NCBI GenBank assembly: GCA_902705825.1
Contig: CACSIL010000052.1
Location: forward strand, 1 to 64,000
Origin: Halioglobus japonicus
GTDB taxonomy: Bacteria > Pseudomonadota > Gammaproteobacteria > Pseudomonadales > Halieaceae
DNA length: 64,000 nt
Direction of reading: 5' to 3'
Each line of letters begins with the position of its first letter. The first letter of the stretch is position 1. Positions 42,481-52,143 of this stretch are shown here, one piece after another. A program made the position numbers and the translations under genes. The notes under the pieces are model-generated. The model did no database searches. It saw only the letters and a program-made list of their open reading frames with translations, and was not told the origin of the DNA.

Positions 42481-42511
42481 AATAAACAGTCAATTCTGAT
42501 TGTTTTATAGA
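42481..42511 (+). promoter_or_regulatory. Palindromic operator-like site, copy of 35.4 kb
   Basis: AAACAGTCAATTCTGATTGTTT (42485-42506) is palindromic (AAACA.TCA-N6-GA.TGTTT) and matches the site at 35402 in 19 of 20 bases. It lies in the divergent region between the GST and ThuA-like genes. A common regulator for both promoters is likely; no TetR-type gene is in the window. Confidence 0.6.
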
Positions 42512-42566
42512 AACAGGTTTGATAACGTGCCTGCGAACCCGTGTTGAGACCCCAGGATGCAGCCCT

Positions 42567-43331
42567 ATGAGCAAGAGTGATCGTATTGATGTCTACCTTG
42601 TCGCCGGTGGCAAGTTTCACAACATTGATCATGCCAGAGTAGAGATTCTCAAGCTGCTTGCGGAGCAGCCGCGGATCAAGGTTTTGGTAGGCTCTGACTT
42701 CAGTGACATCGATGCTATCTGCGCCAGTGATTTCCTGATTACCTACACCTGCGACGTCCTTCCTACCGAGGAAGAAACTCGCCGCCTGGTGGCCTATGTC
42801 GAAAGCGGAAAGAAATGGTTTGCATTGCACGGCACCAGTTCCATTTTGCGCTTTATGGAGCCCGGCGCAGACGGTTCGCCACGGGTCGATTGTCCCGAGG
42901 AGAACAAGCCCTTCATGGAACTGCTGGGCAGCCAGTTCATGGCGCACCCACCGATACAGGAATACGATGTGCATGTGACCGAGCCTGAACATCCTCTGGT
43001 CAAAGGCATACCGACATTCACAGTGGATGATGAGCTCTACCTGTGCAAGTTTCACGGTGAACACCACACGCTATTGCACACACACTGGTCAGAGCCAGTG
43101 GAAAACTTCCTGCGCGACGACTGGATGAATGACACCGACGTGCAACCTGTGCTGTACATCCACAATTATGGTGCGGGGCAAGTGTTGTATCTGACGCTGG
43201 GCCACTGCCGTGGCAAATACGATATGCAGCCGTATATCGAGGAGTACCCGGTACCGGAAGAAGGGGCCTGGAAAACCCCGGAATTCTATGAACTGTTACG
43301 CCGCGGTATACGCTGGTCGATGGAGCCATGA
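42567..43331 (+). CDS. ThuA-like domain protein
   Basis: A 254-residue protein of the ThuA-like (glutamine-amidotransferase-fold) family: VYLVAGGKFHNIDHARVEIL at the N-terminus, WFALHGTSSILRF in the middle, YDVHVTEPEHPLVKGIPTFTVDDELYLCK and the C-terminal VLYLTLGHCRG. ThuA-like proteins occur in sugar or other catabolic gene clusters; the catalytic Cys of amidotransferases is replaced by HG. The gap to the next gene is 16 bases, so ThuA, the acyl-CoA dehydrogenase and Rieske genes form one operon. Confidence 0.8.
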   Translation: MSKSDRIDVYLVAGGKFHNIDHARVEILKLLAEQPRIKVLVGSDFSDIDAICASDFLITYTCDVLPTEEETRRLVAYVESGKKWFALHGTSSILRFMEPGADGSPRVDCPEENKPFMELLGSQFMAHPPIQEYDVHVTEPEHPLVKGIPTFTVDDELYLCKFHGEHHTLLHTHWSEPVENFLRDDWMNDTDVQPVLYIHNYGAGQVLYLTLGHCRGKYDMQPYIEEYPVPEEGAWKTPEFYELLRRGIRWSMEP

Positions 43332-43347
43332 CGCTGGAGCCTATGCT

Positions 43348-44535
43348 ATGAATCTCAATTTCAGTGAAGAAGAACTGCAATTCCAACGCGAAGTCCGTCA
43401 GTTTCTCGCCGAGAATTTACCCGCCCATATCATCGAGGGTACTGCCAACAACGGCAGCGTGTTTGTCGAAAAGGACATCGCTCTGGAGTGGCAGGCTATC
43501 TTGGTAAAACAGGGCTGGGCCGTGCCGCAGTGGCCCGTCGAACACGGCGGCACCGACTGGACTCCCGCACAGAAATATATCTTCAGCAAAGAGTGCTACC
43601 ACGCAGGCGCTCCCATGCTGATTCCGCTGGGGCTGCTGATGCTGGCACCGGTAATTATGGCTTTTGGCAGCGAGCAGCAGAAAGCGGAGTATCTGCCAAA
43701 GATACTGAACGGTGAACACTACTGGTGCCAGGGCTATTCCGAGCCCGGTGCCGGTTCCGACCTGGCAAGCCTGCAGTTAAAGGCAGAACCCGATGGCGAT
43801 CACTATGTCGTCAACGGCTCGAAAATCTGGACAACACACGCGCATCTGGCGGACCACATCTTCTGCCTGGTGCGCACAGATTCCAGCGGCAAACCACAAC
43901 ACGGCATCAGCTTTCTGCTGATCGACATGGCGACACCGGGGGTCACGGTGGAGCCCATTATCACGATGGCCGGCGATCACGAAGTCAACCAGGTGTTCTT
44001 TGACAACGTGCGCGTCCCCATGGCTAATCGTATTGGCGAGGAAAACAAGGGTTGGAGCTACGCCAAGTACCTGCTGGAGTTTGAACGCGGTGGCGGCTTC
44101 AGTGCACACCGTATCCGGCATGAACTTGACAGCCTTCGCCAACTCATCAGCAATGCCAAAAATGACAACCCGGCATTTGATACACACGGTGATATCGACC
44201 GCAAAGTCGCCCGTGTAGAGATCGACCTCAAAGCACTGGAAATCACCGAATTGCGTATTCTCTCTGCTGTCAGTGGTGGCGGTAATCCCGGGCCGGAGTC
44301 CTCCATCATGAAACTGTCCGCAACCAAGCTGGAACAGGACATCAATGAGTTGTCGGTAGATGTGCTGGGCTACACGGGTTTCATTATGAACCCGGTGCCC
44401 GAGGGGAACCCGGTGAGAGCCGATTACATCAGCTCTGTCGTCCCCCGCTACCTGAATAATCGCGCCGCCTCTATCTTTGGTGGGTCACAGGAAATACAGC
44501 GCAATATCATCGCCAAGATGGTGCTGGGTTTGTAG
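43348..44535 (+). CDS. Acyl-CoA dehydrogenase
   Basis: A 395-residue acyl-CoA dehydrogenase. GYSEPGAGSDLASLQL is the FAD-contact segment, IWTTHAHLADHIFCLVRT follows, and the C-terminal part ends with IFGGSQEIQRNIIAKMVLGL. The layout (long N-terminus, GGSQEIQRN ending) is the type common in side-chain degradation of bulky acids such as sterols or terpenoids. It is in one operon with the ThuA and Rieske genes. The ATG at 43348 is chosen as the typical start (MNLNFSEEE). Confidence 0.9.
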   Translation: MNLNFSEEELQFQREVRQFLAENLPAHIIEGTANNGSVFVEKDIALEWQAILVKQGWAVPQWPVEHGGTDWTPAQKYIFSKECYHAGAPMLIPLGLLMLAPVIMAFGSEQQKAEYLPKILNGEHYWCQGYSEPGAGSDLASLQLKAEPDGDHYVVNGSKIWTTHAHLADHIFCLVRTDSSGKPQHGISFLLIDMATPGVTVEPIITMAGDHEVNQVFFDNVRVPMANRIGEENKGWSYAKYLLEFERGGGFSAHRIRHELDSLRQLISNAKNDNPAFDTHGDIDRKVARVEIDLKALEITELRILSAVSGGGNPGPESSIMKLSATKLEQDINELSVDVLGYTGFIMNPVPEGNPVRADYISSVVPRYLNNRAASIFGGSQEIQRNIIAKMVLGL

Positions 44536-44545
44536 GAGAGTTTTC

Positions 44546-45694
44546 ATGCAACGGCAACAACTGGTCGAAGAAATTAAAGTCTTGATGGATCTGGTGGCGC
44601 GCAATACCACGACGCTGGCGGAAGGCGTGATGGAAATCGACGTTAACGAGTACACCGATCCAGCCCTGTTCGAACGAGAGAAACTCGAATTGATTCGCAA
44701 CTACCCGCAGTTCGTAGGACCTAGTTGTGTGGTACCCGAGCCGGGCGACTATTTTGCTTTTGACGATACCGGTGTGCCCATCCTCATCGTGCGTCAGGCC
44801 GACAAAAGCCTGAAGGCGTTTGTAAATATCTGCTCACATCGCGGCGCACCGCTCAATGAGTGTGACCACGGCAAGGCAAAGAAAGGCCGCATGTTTTCCT
44901 GCCCCTACCACGGCTGGACGTATGACCTTGAGGGAAAACTGGTAGGCGTACCCTTCGGCAAAGAGGGCTTTGACACTATCGACAGGGATACCCTGGGCCT
45001 GCGCGCACTGGATGTACAGGAAAAACACGGCATGATTTTTGTCATGCCCAACCCCGACCTAGGCTTTGATATCGATGAGGTTCTGGGGGGGATTCAGGAA
45101 CGCCTGTCAGGTTTCGGGTTTGAGGATTCCTTTTATCTGGGCGCAAAACAGGTGTTCACTGATTTCAGCTGGAAGCTGAACATGGATACCTTCCACGAGT
45201 ACTATCACTTCGAGTTTTTGCACCCGAACACTATCGCCACCATGGCCTATAGCAATACCGCCAACTACCGCCAGTATGGACGCAATCACTCAATGGGCTC
45301 GCCCGCTCTGGCTATCAACGAGCTGAAAGATATTCCAGAAAGTGAATGGGAGCCGATGAATTACAGCTCCTACGTCAACTATATTTTCCCCAACACCGTC
45401 ATCTTCGTCGTGGCAGACCACTTCCAGACCTGGCGTGTTTATCCTATAGCACCCGATCGCAGCGTGGTGTATCACAGCATGTTCCTGCCCCAGGAGCCGA
45501 CGACGCCGGAGCAGCGGCAGGAGTACGAAGAGTACTTCCAGATGATTAACGACGTCGCTGTGGCCGAGGACTACTCGCTGGTAGACAAGGTCAATCGCGG
45601 CCTGAAGGCGGGTATACCGCGCAAGGTACTGATTGGTCGCAACGAACCGGGAGTACAGAATATGCACCGTCAGCTGCAGGATATCCTCGGCTAG
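44546..45694 (+). CDS. Rieske-type ring-hydroxylating oxygenase, catalytic subunit
   Basis: A 382-residue Rieske oxygenase alpha subunit. The [2Fe-2S] ligands are in CSHRGAP and CPYHGW. The mononuclear iron site is in DTFHEYYHFEFLHP (two His plus a later Asp). An electron-transfer partner (reductase/ferredoxin) is not in the window. It should hydroxylate or demethylate an aromatic or hydrophobic substrate, consistent with the neighbouring acyl-CoA dehydrogenase. The ATG at 44546 is preceded by GGAGAG. Confidence 0.9.
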   Translation: MQRQQLVEEIKVLMDLVARNTTTLAEGVMEIDVNEYTDPALFEREKLELIRNYPQFVGPSCVVPEPGDYFAFDDTGVPILIVRQADKSLKAFVNICSHRGAPLNECDHGKAKKGRMFSCPYHGWTYDLEGKLVGVPFGKEGFDTIDRDTLGLRALDVQEKHGMIFVMPNPDLGFDIDEVLGGIQERLSGFGFEDSFYLGAKQVFTDFSWKLNMDTFHEYYHFEFLHPNTIATMAYSNTANYRQYGRNHSMGSPALAINELKDIPESEWEPMNYSSYVNYIFPNTVIFVVADHFQTWRVYPIAPDRSVVYHSMFLPQEPTTPEQRQEYEEYFQMINDVAVAEDYSLVDKVNRGLKAGIPRKVLIGRNEPGVQNMHRQLQDILG

Positions 45695-45810
45695 CCCCAC
45701 ACCCTACCGCTCAAAACAGTTTTATCTCGCACCTGGCTGCCCCCCGTGGCGGTAGCCAGGGCGACTTCGTGTACCATAGGGAGAATCGACGGCGCAAAAT
45801 AAGCAATCCT

Positions 45811-47607
45811 ATGAACCACGGCAACTACGACAGCGAGCCCAACCAGCAGATCAACTGGCATCTCATCCGTATGATCTGGCCCTATCTGATGGAGTACCGC
45901 AGTCGTGTGCTGCTCGCTCTGGGCTTCCTGATTCTTGCCAAAGTGGGCAGTGTCGCGGGGCCATTCATCCTCAAGCATATTGTCGACGCACTGGACTCTG
46001 AAAAATCGCAGATCATCGCCGCGCCGATAGCGCTGGTCTTCGCCTATGGTCTGGCCCGTTTTGCCAATGTGCTATTTGGCGAACTGCGCGATACGATTTT
46101 TGGCCGCGTCACCGAGCGGGCAATGCGCAAGATCGGCCTTGAAGTCTTTCAACACCTGCACAATCTCGATCTCGATTTTCACCTCAATCGTCGCACCGGC
46201 GGGCTGTCACGCGATATTGAGCGCGGTACCACCGGCATCAGCTTTTTGATGCGCTTTTTCGTGTTCAATATTGTGCCGACGTTTATCGAGATATTCATGG
46301 TGGTAGGCATATTCCTGTTTAACTACGGGTGGGGCTTTGCGCTCATCACCCTGGTGGCGGTAATTCTGTATACCGGGTACTCGGTGGTAGCGACGGAATG
46401 GCGCACCAAGTTTGTCCGCGAGGCCAATATGGCAGACTCGGCCAGCAATACGCGGGCGGTTGATTCACTACTGAACTTCGAAACGGTCAAGTATTTCACC
46501 AACGAGGAGTTTGAAGCAAAACGCTACGATTATGAGCTGGAGAAATGGGAGCTGGCACGACGCAAAAATCGGCTGTCACTGTTTTCACTCAATGGCGGAC
46601 AGGCACTGATCATAGCGTTGGCCATGACCAGTATGATGTGGCTGGCGGCTCACCGCGTGGCCGCAGGCAGCATGACGATCGGCGATTTTGTGCTGATCAA
46701 TGCCTTTATGATCCAGCTGTTTATGCCGCTCAATTTTCTCGGGTTTGTATACCGGGAAATAAAGGGCTCCATGGCCAATATTGAGAAAATGCTGCAGTTA
46801 CTGGATGTGCGCCCAAGCGTGAACGACAAAGCACAGGCGCCCGAGCTGCAACCTGCCACGGCCAATATCGAGTTCCGGGATGTGTCCTTTTTCTACCGAC
46901 CAGATCGTGAGATTCTGCGCGGCGTATCGTTCAGTATCGATAGCGGTGAAAAAGTCGCGGTGGTGGGCGCCAGTGGCGCAGGAAAATCCACACTGGTAAA
47001 ACTCCTGTTCCGCTTTTACGATCTCACTGGCGGCACCATCACGATAGACGGCATTGATATCAGCGAGGTCAGCAAACACTCTCTGCGCCAAGCGATTGGT
47101 ATCGTGCCACAGGACACAGTACTCTTTAATGATTCGGTGTTCGAAAATGTGCGCTATGGCAATCCCGAAGCCAGTGATGCCGAGGTTACTGAGGCTATTC
47201 GACTCGCCCATCTGGACGATTTCATCAGCCAGTTGCCAGATGGGCACCGGACGATGGTAGGCGAGCGCGGTTTGAAGTTGTCGGGAGGGGAGAAACAGCG
47301 GGTGGCGATCGCCCGTACGATTCTCAAGCGCTCGCCGATACTGGTGTTCGACGAAGCCACATCCTCGCTGGACAGTAAATCCGAACAGGCCATACTCAAG
47401 GCCCTGAGGGAGGTTGCCAAAGGGCATACCAGCCTGGTGATCGCACACCGCCTCTCCACTATCATAGACGCAGATAAGATCGTCGTGCTCGATCAGGGAC
47501 AGGTCGTTGAGCAAGGCACACACGAACAGCTACTGGAGCTGCGCGGGCACTATGCGGAGCTGTGGTTTACACAACAAAAAGAACAGCAAAAGGCGATCGC
47601 CACTTAA
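45811..47607 (+). CDS. Atm1-type ABC exporter (fused permease and ATPase)
   Basis: A 598-residue half-transporter with an N-terminal six-helix membrane domain and a C-terminal ATPase. The segment GGLSRDIERGTTGISFLMRFF and NFETVKYFTNE are signatures of the Atm1/ABCB7 group. The ATPase has GASGAGKST (Walker A), LSGGEKQRVAIARTIL (signature) and ILVFDEATSSLD (Walker B). Bacterial members export glutathione conjugates or polysulfides. It works as a homodimer. Confidence 0.9.
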   Translation: MNHGNYDSEPNQQINWHLIRMIWPYLMEYRSRVLLALGFLILAKVGSVAGPFILKHIVDALDSEKSQIIAAPIALVFAYGLARFANVLFGELRDTIFGRVTERAMRKIGLEVFQHLHNLDLDFHLNRRTGGLSRDIERGTTGISFLMRFFVFNIVPTFIEIFMVVGIFLFNYGWGFALITLVAVILYTGYSVVATEWRTKFVREANMADSASNTRAVDSLLNFETVKYFTNEEFEAKRYDYELEKWELARRKNRLSLFSLNGGQALIIALAMTSMMWLAAHRVAAGSMTIGDFVLINAFMIQLFMPLNFLGFVYREIKGSMANIEKMLQLLDVRPSVNDKAQAPELQPATANIEFRDVSFFYRPDREILRGVSFSIDSGEKVAVVGASGAGKSTLVKLLFRFYDLTGGTITIDGIDISEVSKHSLRQAIGIVPQDTVLFNDSVFENVRYGNPEASDAEVTEAIRLAHLDDFISQLPDGHRTMVGERGLKLSGGEKQRVAIARTILKRSPILVFDEATSSLDSKSEQAILKALREVAKGHTSLVIAHRLSTIIDADKIVVLDQGQVVEQGTHEQLLELRGHYAELWFTQQKEQQKAIAT

Positions 47608-47619
47608 AGAAGAACCGTT

Positions 47620-48642
47620 ATGATGCGAATCAACATCGTCTCCTGGCACAATGGCGGCGGCCTCAGTCGAGATATCCATACGCTACTGGATGTACTCCCG
47701 GCCAGCCGCTTTCAGGTCTCGCTGAACGGCGCGCCGCGCGAGCAGGCCACTATCCGTCGCCGCCGCATTGTGCACCGCGCCGTCAATCAGTTGCATCTGC
47801 GCTTTCATCACCAGGAAATGGCAGCGGCACAATATGATATCAACCTCTTCCTGGAGGATATCACTCCCGGTTTCTTCAAACACGCGAGCGCTAACCTGTT
47901 TATCCCCAATCCCGAGTGGTTCAAGGACAACCAGCGCCGTCATCTGCGCGGAATTGATGTTGTGCTGTGCAAAACGCGCGACGCAGAGGAAACATTTTCG
48001 CGATTGGGCAGCACAGTCCGATTCATTGGCTTTACCAGTGAAGACCGCAGCGATTCAGAACAGTCCCGACAGCGAGATAATACCTTTTTACACCTGGCAG
48101 GGCGCAGTTGGCAAAAAGGCACAGAACCATTGGTATCACTCTGGCGACAACACCCGGAATGGCCGACTCTGACTGTAGTTCAAAATGCCAGAACCTACAG
48201 TCAATCGAAGGTTGCACCTATTGCTGCACCCAATATCAAGCACATTCTTGAACGCCTGGATGATGCGGCGTTGCGACAATTTCAGAACAGTCACGCCATC
48301 CACCTGTGCCCCTCGGAGGCCGAAGGTTTTGGACATTGTATAGCCGAGGCAATGAGCTGCGGCGCATTGACACTGACCACCAATGCGCCCCCAATGAACG
48401 AGTTGATCACCGCTGAACGCGGCATCCTGGTTGACTACAACAGAACTGCCAAACAGCGCTCAGGCGCCAACTACTATGTGGATCCCGCCGATCTGGAGCG
48501 CAAGATTCAGGGCATCATCGCGATGGACGAGCAGTCAAAGAAAGAACTGGGCGACAACGCACAGCGCTGGTATCGTGAGAATGACCACTTGTTCCGCACA
48601 CGCTTTGTCGACGCTCTGGAAGCGTCCCAGTCCAACGGCTAG
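47620..48642 (+). CDS. Glycosyltransferase family 4-like protein
   Basis: A 340-residue GT-B-fold glycosyltransferase: LHLAGRSWQKGTEPLVSLW in the hinge and CPSEAEGFGHCIAEAMSCGALTLTT as the E-x7-E nucleotide-sugar site. Acceptor and donor are unknown. It starts 12 bases after the ABC exporter and may be cotranscribed with it. The second ATG two codons in is also possible. Confidence 0.82.
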   Translation: MMRINIVSWHNGGGLSRDIHTLLDVLPASRFQVSLNGAPREQATIRRRRIVHRAVNQLHLRFHHQEMAAAQYDINLFLEDITPGFFKHASANLFIPNPEWFKDNQRRHLRGIDVVLCKTRDAEETFSRLGSTVRFIGFTSEDRSDSEQSRQRDNTFLHLAGRSWQKGTEPLVSLWRQHPEWPTLTVVQNARTYSQSKVAPIAAPNIKHILERLDDAALRQFQNSHAIHLCPSEAEGFGHCIAEAMSCGALTLTTNAPPMNELITAERGILVDYNRTAKQRSGANYYVDPADLERKIQGIIAMDEQSKKELGDNAQRWYRENDHLFRTRFVDALEASQSNG

Positions 48643-48913
48643 CTCCATAGCCTATACAGCCGGCAAGACCCGCATACAGCAATAGATGCGCTGCAGTGGC
48701 GGGAACAGAGGTAACGGCCCTCCCCTATAGCGAACCGACATCCTTCCTGTCATACACAGCAACCTTTCAAGTTATTCATAGATATCTCCAATCCGTTTTT
48801 ATTTTGTTCTATACTGCGTGCAGTACCAACGAGGCGCACTGGTCCCCGGCAAGCGTCATCCCACTCGCACAGAGCAACGGTAACACCTACCCTCCTTCCG
48901 ATAAGACTCACTC

Positions 48914-49489
48914 ATGAAAAAACGCCTTGCGCGATGGCTGTTGCGCCTCACTGGTTGGCAACTGTCTGGCACGCGCCCACAGTACGACCACTACGTACTG
49001 ATCGCAGCGCCTCATACCTCGAACTGGGATTTTCCATTGATGCTGTTGTTCGCAGCCGCATTCGACATCAAAGTCACATGGATGGCAAAGCACAGCCTGT
49101 TCTTGCCCCCGATGGGCTGGGTACTGCGCGCGATGGGTGGCATGCCGATCACCCGCAACAAAAACCAGAACGTCGTTTCCGCGATGGTCGCCGCTTTCGA
49201 GACAGTACCCCACCTGGTGCTGGTGGTCCCCACAGAGGGCACCCGGGAAAAATCTGAATACTGGAAATCCGGGTTTTACCACATCGCTCGCCAGGCGGGC
49301 GTGCCCATTGTTCCGTCCTTTCTCGACTTTGGTAACAAGCGGGGCGGCTTCGGGCCGCCCCTTAGCGTCACCGATAACGTACAAAACGATATGCAATATT
49401 TTCGTGATTTCTATTTTGGGATGATCGGAAAGTTCCCCGAGCAATTCGGCCCGGTACGTCTGCGGGAAGAGGACAACACAACACCTTAG
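48914..49489 (+). CDS. 1-acylglycerol-3-phosphate acyltransferase-like
   Basis: A 191-residue acyltransferase of the PlsC type. The catalytic block is APHTSNWDFPLML (HX4D, here HTSNWD) and the substrate block is VPTEGTREKSEYWKSGFYHIARQAGVP. It acts at the membrane on a lysophosphatidate-like acceptor; exact role unknown. There is a 271-bp upstream region with no other gene. It has only one weak hydrophobic segment. Confidence 0.82.
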   Translation: MKKRLARWLLRLTGWQLSGTRPQYDHYVLIAAPHTSNWDFPLMLLFAAAFDIKVTWMAKHSLFLPPMGWVLRAMGGMPITRNKNQNVVSAMVAAFETVPHLVLVVPTEGTREKSEYWKSGFYHIARQAGVPIVPSFLDFGNKRGGFGPPLSVTDNVQNDMQYFRDFYFGMIGKFPEQFGPVRLREEDNTTP

Positions 49490-49629
49490 TGCACCACCGC
49501 AATGTTCCCTGATGCTCTGGACCAGTGGCGCACAATCACTGATAGAATTATCGTCGGCCGCTCAGGCCAGCAACCGTAGTCAATCATCTAGCCCATCACC
49601 CAGATGTGATGCGGCACGGGGAGTAAACC

Positions 49630-50133
49630 ATGAGACAGGAAGTGCACGCCAACGTGCTTATCGAACTGCCACGCGATAAAGCCTGGGAAAAACTGCGGGA
49701 TATTTCCCTGGCACACAACTACGTGCCCGGCATCGTCAAAACCGAGATTGTAAGCGCGCAGGCTGAGGGTGTTGGCGCCAGCCGCTATGTCTACCGGAAC
49801 CAGAAAAGCTACATACAGGAAACCATAGAAGAATGGCAGGAGGGCAGCGGCTTTCTGATCCACCTGCACAGGGGTGACAAGCCCGCCCCGCCTTTCAAGG
49901 ACGCCTGGTTTCGATATGCGTTAGAGGATGCGGACCAGGGGCAAACGCGCCTGACGACCAGCCTTATCTACGAAATGCCCTGGGGCCGTCTGGGCGCATG
50001 GCTCGGTGAAAAAATGGCCGGCTTTGTGCAGGCCACTATCAACGATGTCGCCATCGCCATGAAGCTGTATTACGAAACAGGCAAGCCCACTACAGCAAAG
50101 GCGCTGAAAGAGTATAAAGCATCGACTAAATAG
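49630..50133 (+). CDS. SRPBCC (polyketide-cyclase/START-like) protein
   Basis: A 167-residue protein of the SRPBCC fold, with EVHANVLIELPRDKAWEKLRDISLAHNYVPG at the start and LIYEMPWGRLGAWLGEKMAGFVQATINDVAIAMKLY as the closing helix. It probably binds a hydrophobic ligand. No catalytic residue can be named. It is transcribed alone and faces the porin gene via the hairpin at 50152-50181. Confidence 0.8.
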   Translation: MRQEVHANVLIELPRDKAWEKLRDISLAHNYVPGIVKTEIVSAQAEGVGASRYVYRNQKSYIQETIEEWQEGSGFLIHLHRGDKPAPPFKDAWFRYALEDADQGQTRLTTSLIYEMPWGRLGAWLGEKMAGFVQATINDVAIAMKLYYETGKPTTAKALKEYKASTK

Positions 50134-50145
50134 CGTATTGGTGAC

Positions 50146-50181
50146 AAAAAAAATGGCCGCTCCCTGTGGGGAGCGGCCATT
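50146..50181 (-). terminator. Intrinsic terminator of the DUF1302 gene
   Basis: A 13-bp stem, AATGGCCGCTCCC (50152-50164) with GGGAGCGGCCATT (50169-50181), and a 4-base loop. On the minus strand it is followed by a run of T (the A-run at 50146-50153 on the plus strand). It lies 25 bases past the porin stop and may also stop plus-strand reading from the SRPBCC gene. Confidence 0.9.
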
Positions 50182-50206
50182 GTCCTGCGATAACTAGCTC
50201 AGGTGT

Positions 50207-51940
50207 TTAGAAGGTACGCTTGACGGTCAGGGCAATATTGTCCCTGTCCTTGATAAACGCTGCAGTACCATTTTTCTGCGGGCCGTAGTACATATTGTAG
50301 TTCAGCGCGATGTTCCACACCTGTTCGATGTCGATAGAGCCACCAATGCTGGCGTTGCCGACTTTCTCGTTACCACCGGCTGAGTTCGGCGCCTGCTTAC
50401 AGCTGATAGCGTAGCTCACACTACCCAGTGCGCTGAAATCCCAACCTGGACGTACCTGGTACCAAGTCGGCTTGAATACGCCGCCGATGTGCGAGCACAG
50501 GTTGTCATCCTTGATGTAGGTGTTCGCCTTGTTCTCGAAATCGTTGAAATCGAGCAGTTGTGACAACGTCAGTTCTGCAAGATAGGTACCGCCGTCCCAC
50601 AGGCCCCATTCGCCATCGAGGAAGCCAAGACCGTTGATCACGATATGTGCTGTATCACCCGTCGGGCCAGGATAGTTACCTTTCGTGTCGACATCGGCTG
50701 CTGAGACGTAAGAAGCACCCAGGCTAGCTGTCAAGTCAGGAGAAAGCGCGTTGTTCAGACGAACCACAAAGTCTGCACCCCAGCTTATGTCCCACATCTG
50801 CTTGGAGAAAGACAAACCGAATACATCGATATCTTCCTTGTAAACCCAACCGTAGAGGCCCAGCAGTGTAGCGTTGGTATCAGCCGCTTCTGAAATCATA
50901 CCGGGCGTTACGCCACCGGCTGAATAAAGACCACTGGTGAGCCGGTCTGTCGCATTCATATAGATCGCTGAAACTTCCAGATCCCAGGGCTCGATGTAGT
51001 AGCCCACATTGATACCCCAATCTCCGGAGTCCTTGCTCTTGTAGTCAATTGACCGGAAACAACCCCGGGTATTGGGGCCGGCAATATTCGCTGCAGCTGT
51101 CAGACACTCAGAGTGCTCTGTCAGCAACTCGTTCAAGCTGAAGTACGTACCGGCGGCAGGCCAGCGCAGCGGCTCAAAGCCCATTGCGTAATAGGCACTG
51201 ATGCTCCATCCGCCGGAAAGCTGCAACGTGGAAGAGATCTTGTTATTGGGAATGAACAGCTCTTTGGCTTCACTGCCCGGAGTACCCAGACCCTTGGCGA
51301 GGTCGAGCGCCGCCATGGAGCCCGCAAAGCCGTGTATCGCACCGGTAGCCAGCAGGCTTTGCCCCCAGTAGATGGTGTGACGACCGACGCGAACGTTGGC
51401 AGAAGCATTTTCAGAGATATCGAAGTTCGCAAACACAAACGCGTCAAGTAATTCACCACCGCGGTAGTGCAAATCTTTCGCCGCGTCGTTGTACTCGCCG
51501 GGCTGTACCGTCAAATATGCGAAAGTAGAATAAGGTTCGTTGCCGGCTTTGTTGATGCCGTTAGAGGGATACGCGCTGCCGTCGTAGGCAAAGTCATACC
51601 AACCCGCTCCACTTATCCTGAAGCCCATTTTGTCTTTCCAGATCACATCCATCTCAGACAGCAAGTCAACCCGTTGGCTGACAAAATGCCCCTGCTTGAC
51701 GGAGAAATCCGCGTCATCGGCGATACCGGCTGCTGTGCGGTTCGGACCACCATCTGACCGGGTGCGGTCTGGGTCATAAACCGACGGATCCATATCTTCG
51801 ACACGCATCATAAGGTTGCCCTTGATGGTGTTATCCCAACGGATATCCCAGTCACTGGGTGTATCGAACTTGAACGCTTGCGCGTGCATGCTGGCAGCAC
51901 TAGCAGTGGCAAGAACTGAAACGGCGAGCAATTTCTTCAT
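50207..51940 (-). CDS. DUF1302 outer-membrane protein
   Basis: A 577-residue porin-like protein with a signal peptide (cleavage near MHAQAF) and the family start FKFDTPSDWDIRWDNTIKGNLMMRVEDMDP. The body is a beta barrel with many aromatic-Gly strands and ends VKRTF. DUF1302 proteins commonly neighbour DUF1329, RND and YCF48 genes, as here; they are thought to move hydrophobic compounds across the outer membrane, but function is not proven. The ATG at 51940 begins a standard signal peptide; one at 51955 is possible. A strong terminator follows. Confidence 0.85.
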   Translation of the reverse strand: MKKLLAVSVLATASAASMHAQAFKFDTPSDWDIRWDNTIKGNLMMRVEDMDPSVYDPDRTRSDGGPNRTAAGIADDADFSVKQGHFVSQRVDLLSEMDVIWKDKMGFRISGAGWYDFAYDGSAYPSNGINKAGNEPYSTFAYLTVQPGEYNDAAKDLHYRGGELLDAFVFANFDISENASANVRVGRHTIYWGQSLLATGAIHGFAGSMAALDLAKGLGTPGSEAKELFIPNNKISSTLQLSGGWSISAYYAMGFEPLRWPAAGTYFSLNELLTEHSECLTAAANIAGPNTRGCFRSIDYKSKDSGDWGINVGYYIEPWDLEVSAIYMNATDRLTSGLYSAGGVTPGMISEAADTNATLLGLYGWVYKEDIDVFGLSFSKQMWDISWGADFVVRLNNALSPDLTASLGASYVSAADVDTKGNYPGPTGDTAHIVINGLGFLDGEWGLWDGGTYLAELTLSQLLDFNDFENKANTYIKDDNLCSHIGGVFKPTWYQVRPGWDFSALGSVSYAISCKQAPNSAGGNEKVGNASIGGSIDIEQVWNIALNYNMYYGPQKNGTAAFIKDRDNIALTVKRTF

Positions 51941-52143
51941 CTTTTGACCATCCATTTTAGAGTTATAGAGGGCGGGTATACGAGATACCAAGTTACCCTT
52001 TTTACTGGCTGACGGGCTTCAGTGCGGTGCTTCAGCCTCTATTTTCAGATCGAATACTACAGGACTATCCTCTCATGTCCAATGCGAAAAATGTGTACTA
52101 TCTGCGTAAATTAGTCACGGTCAATTTCTGTCCCCTCCGCGAC

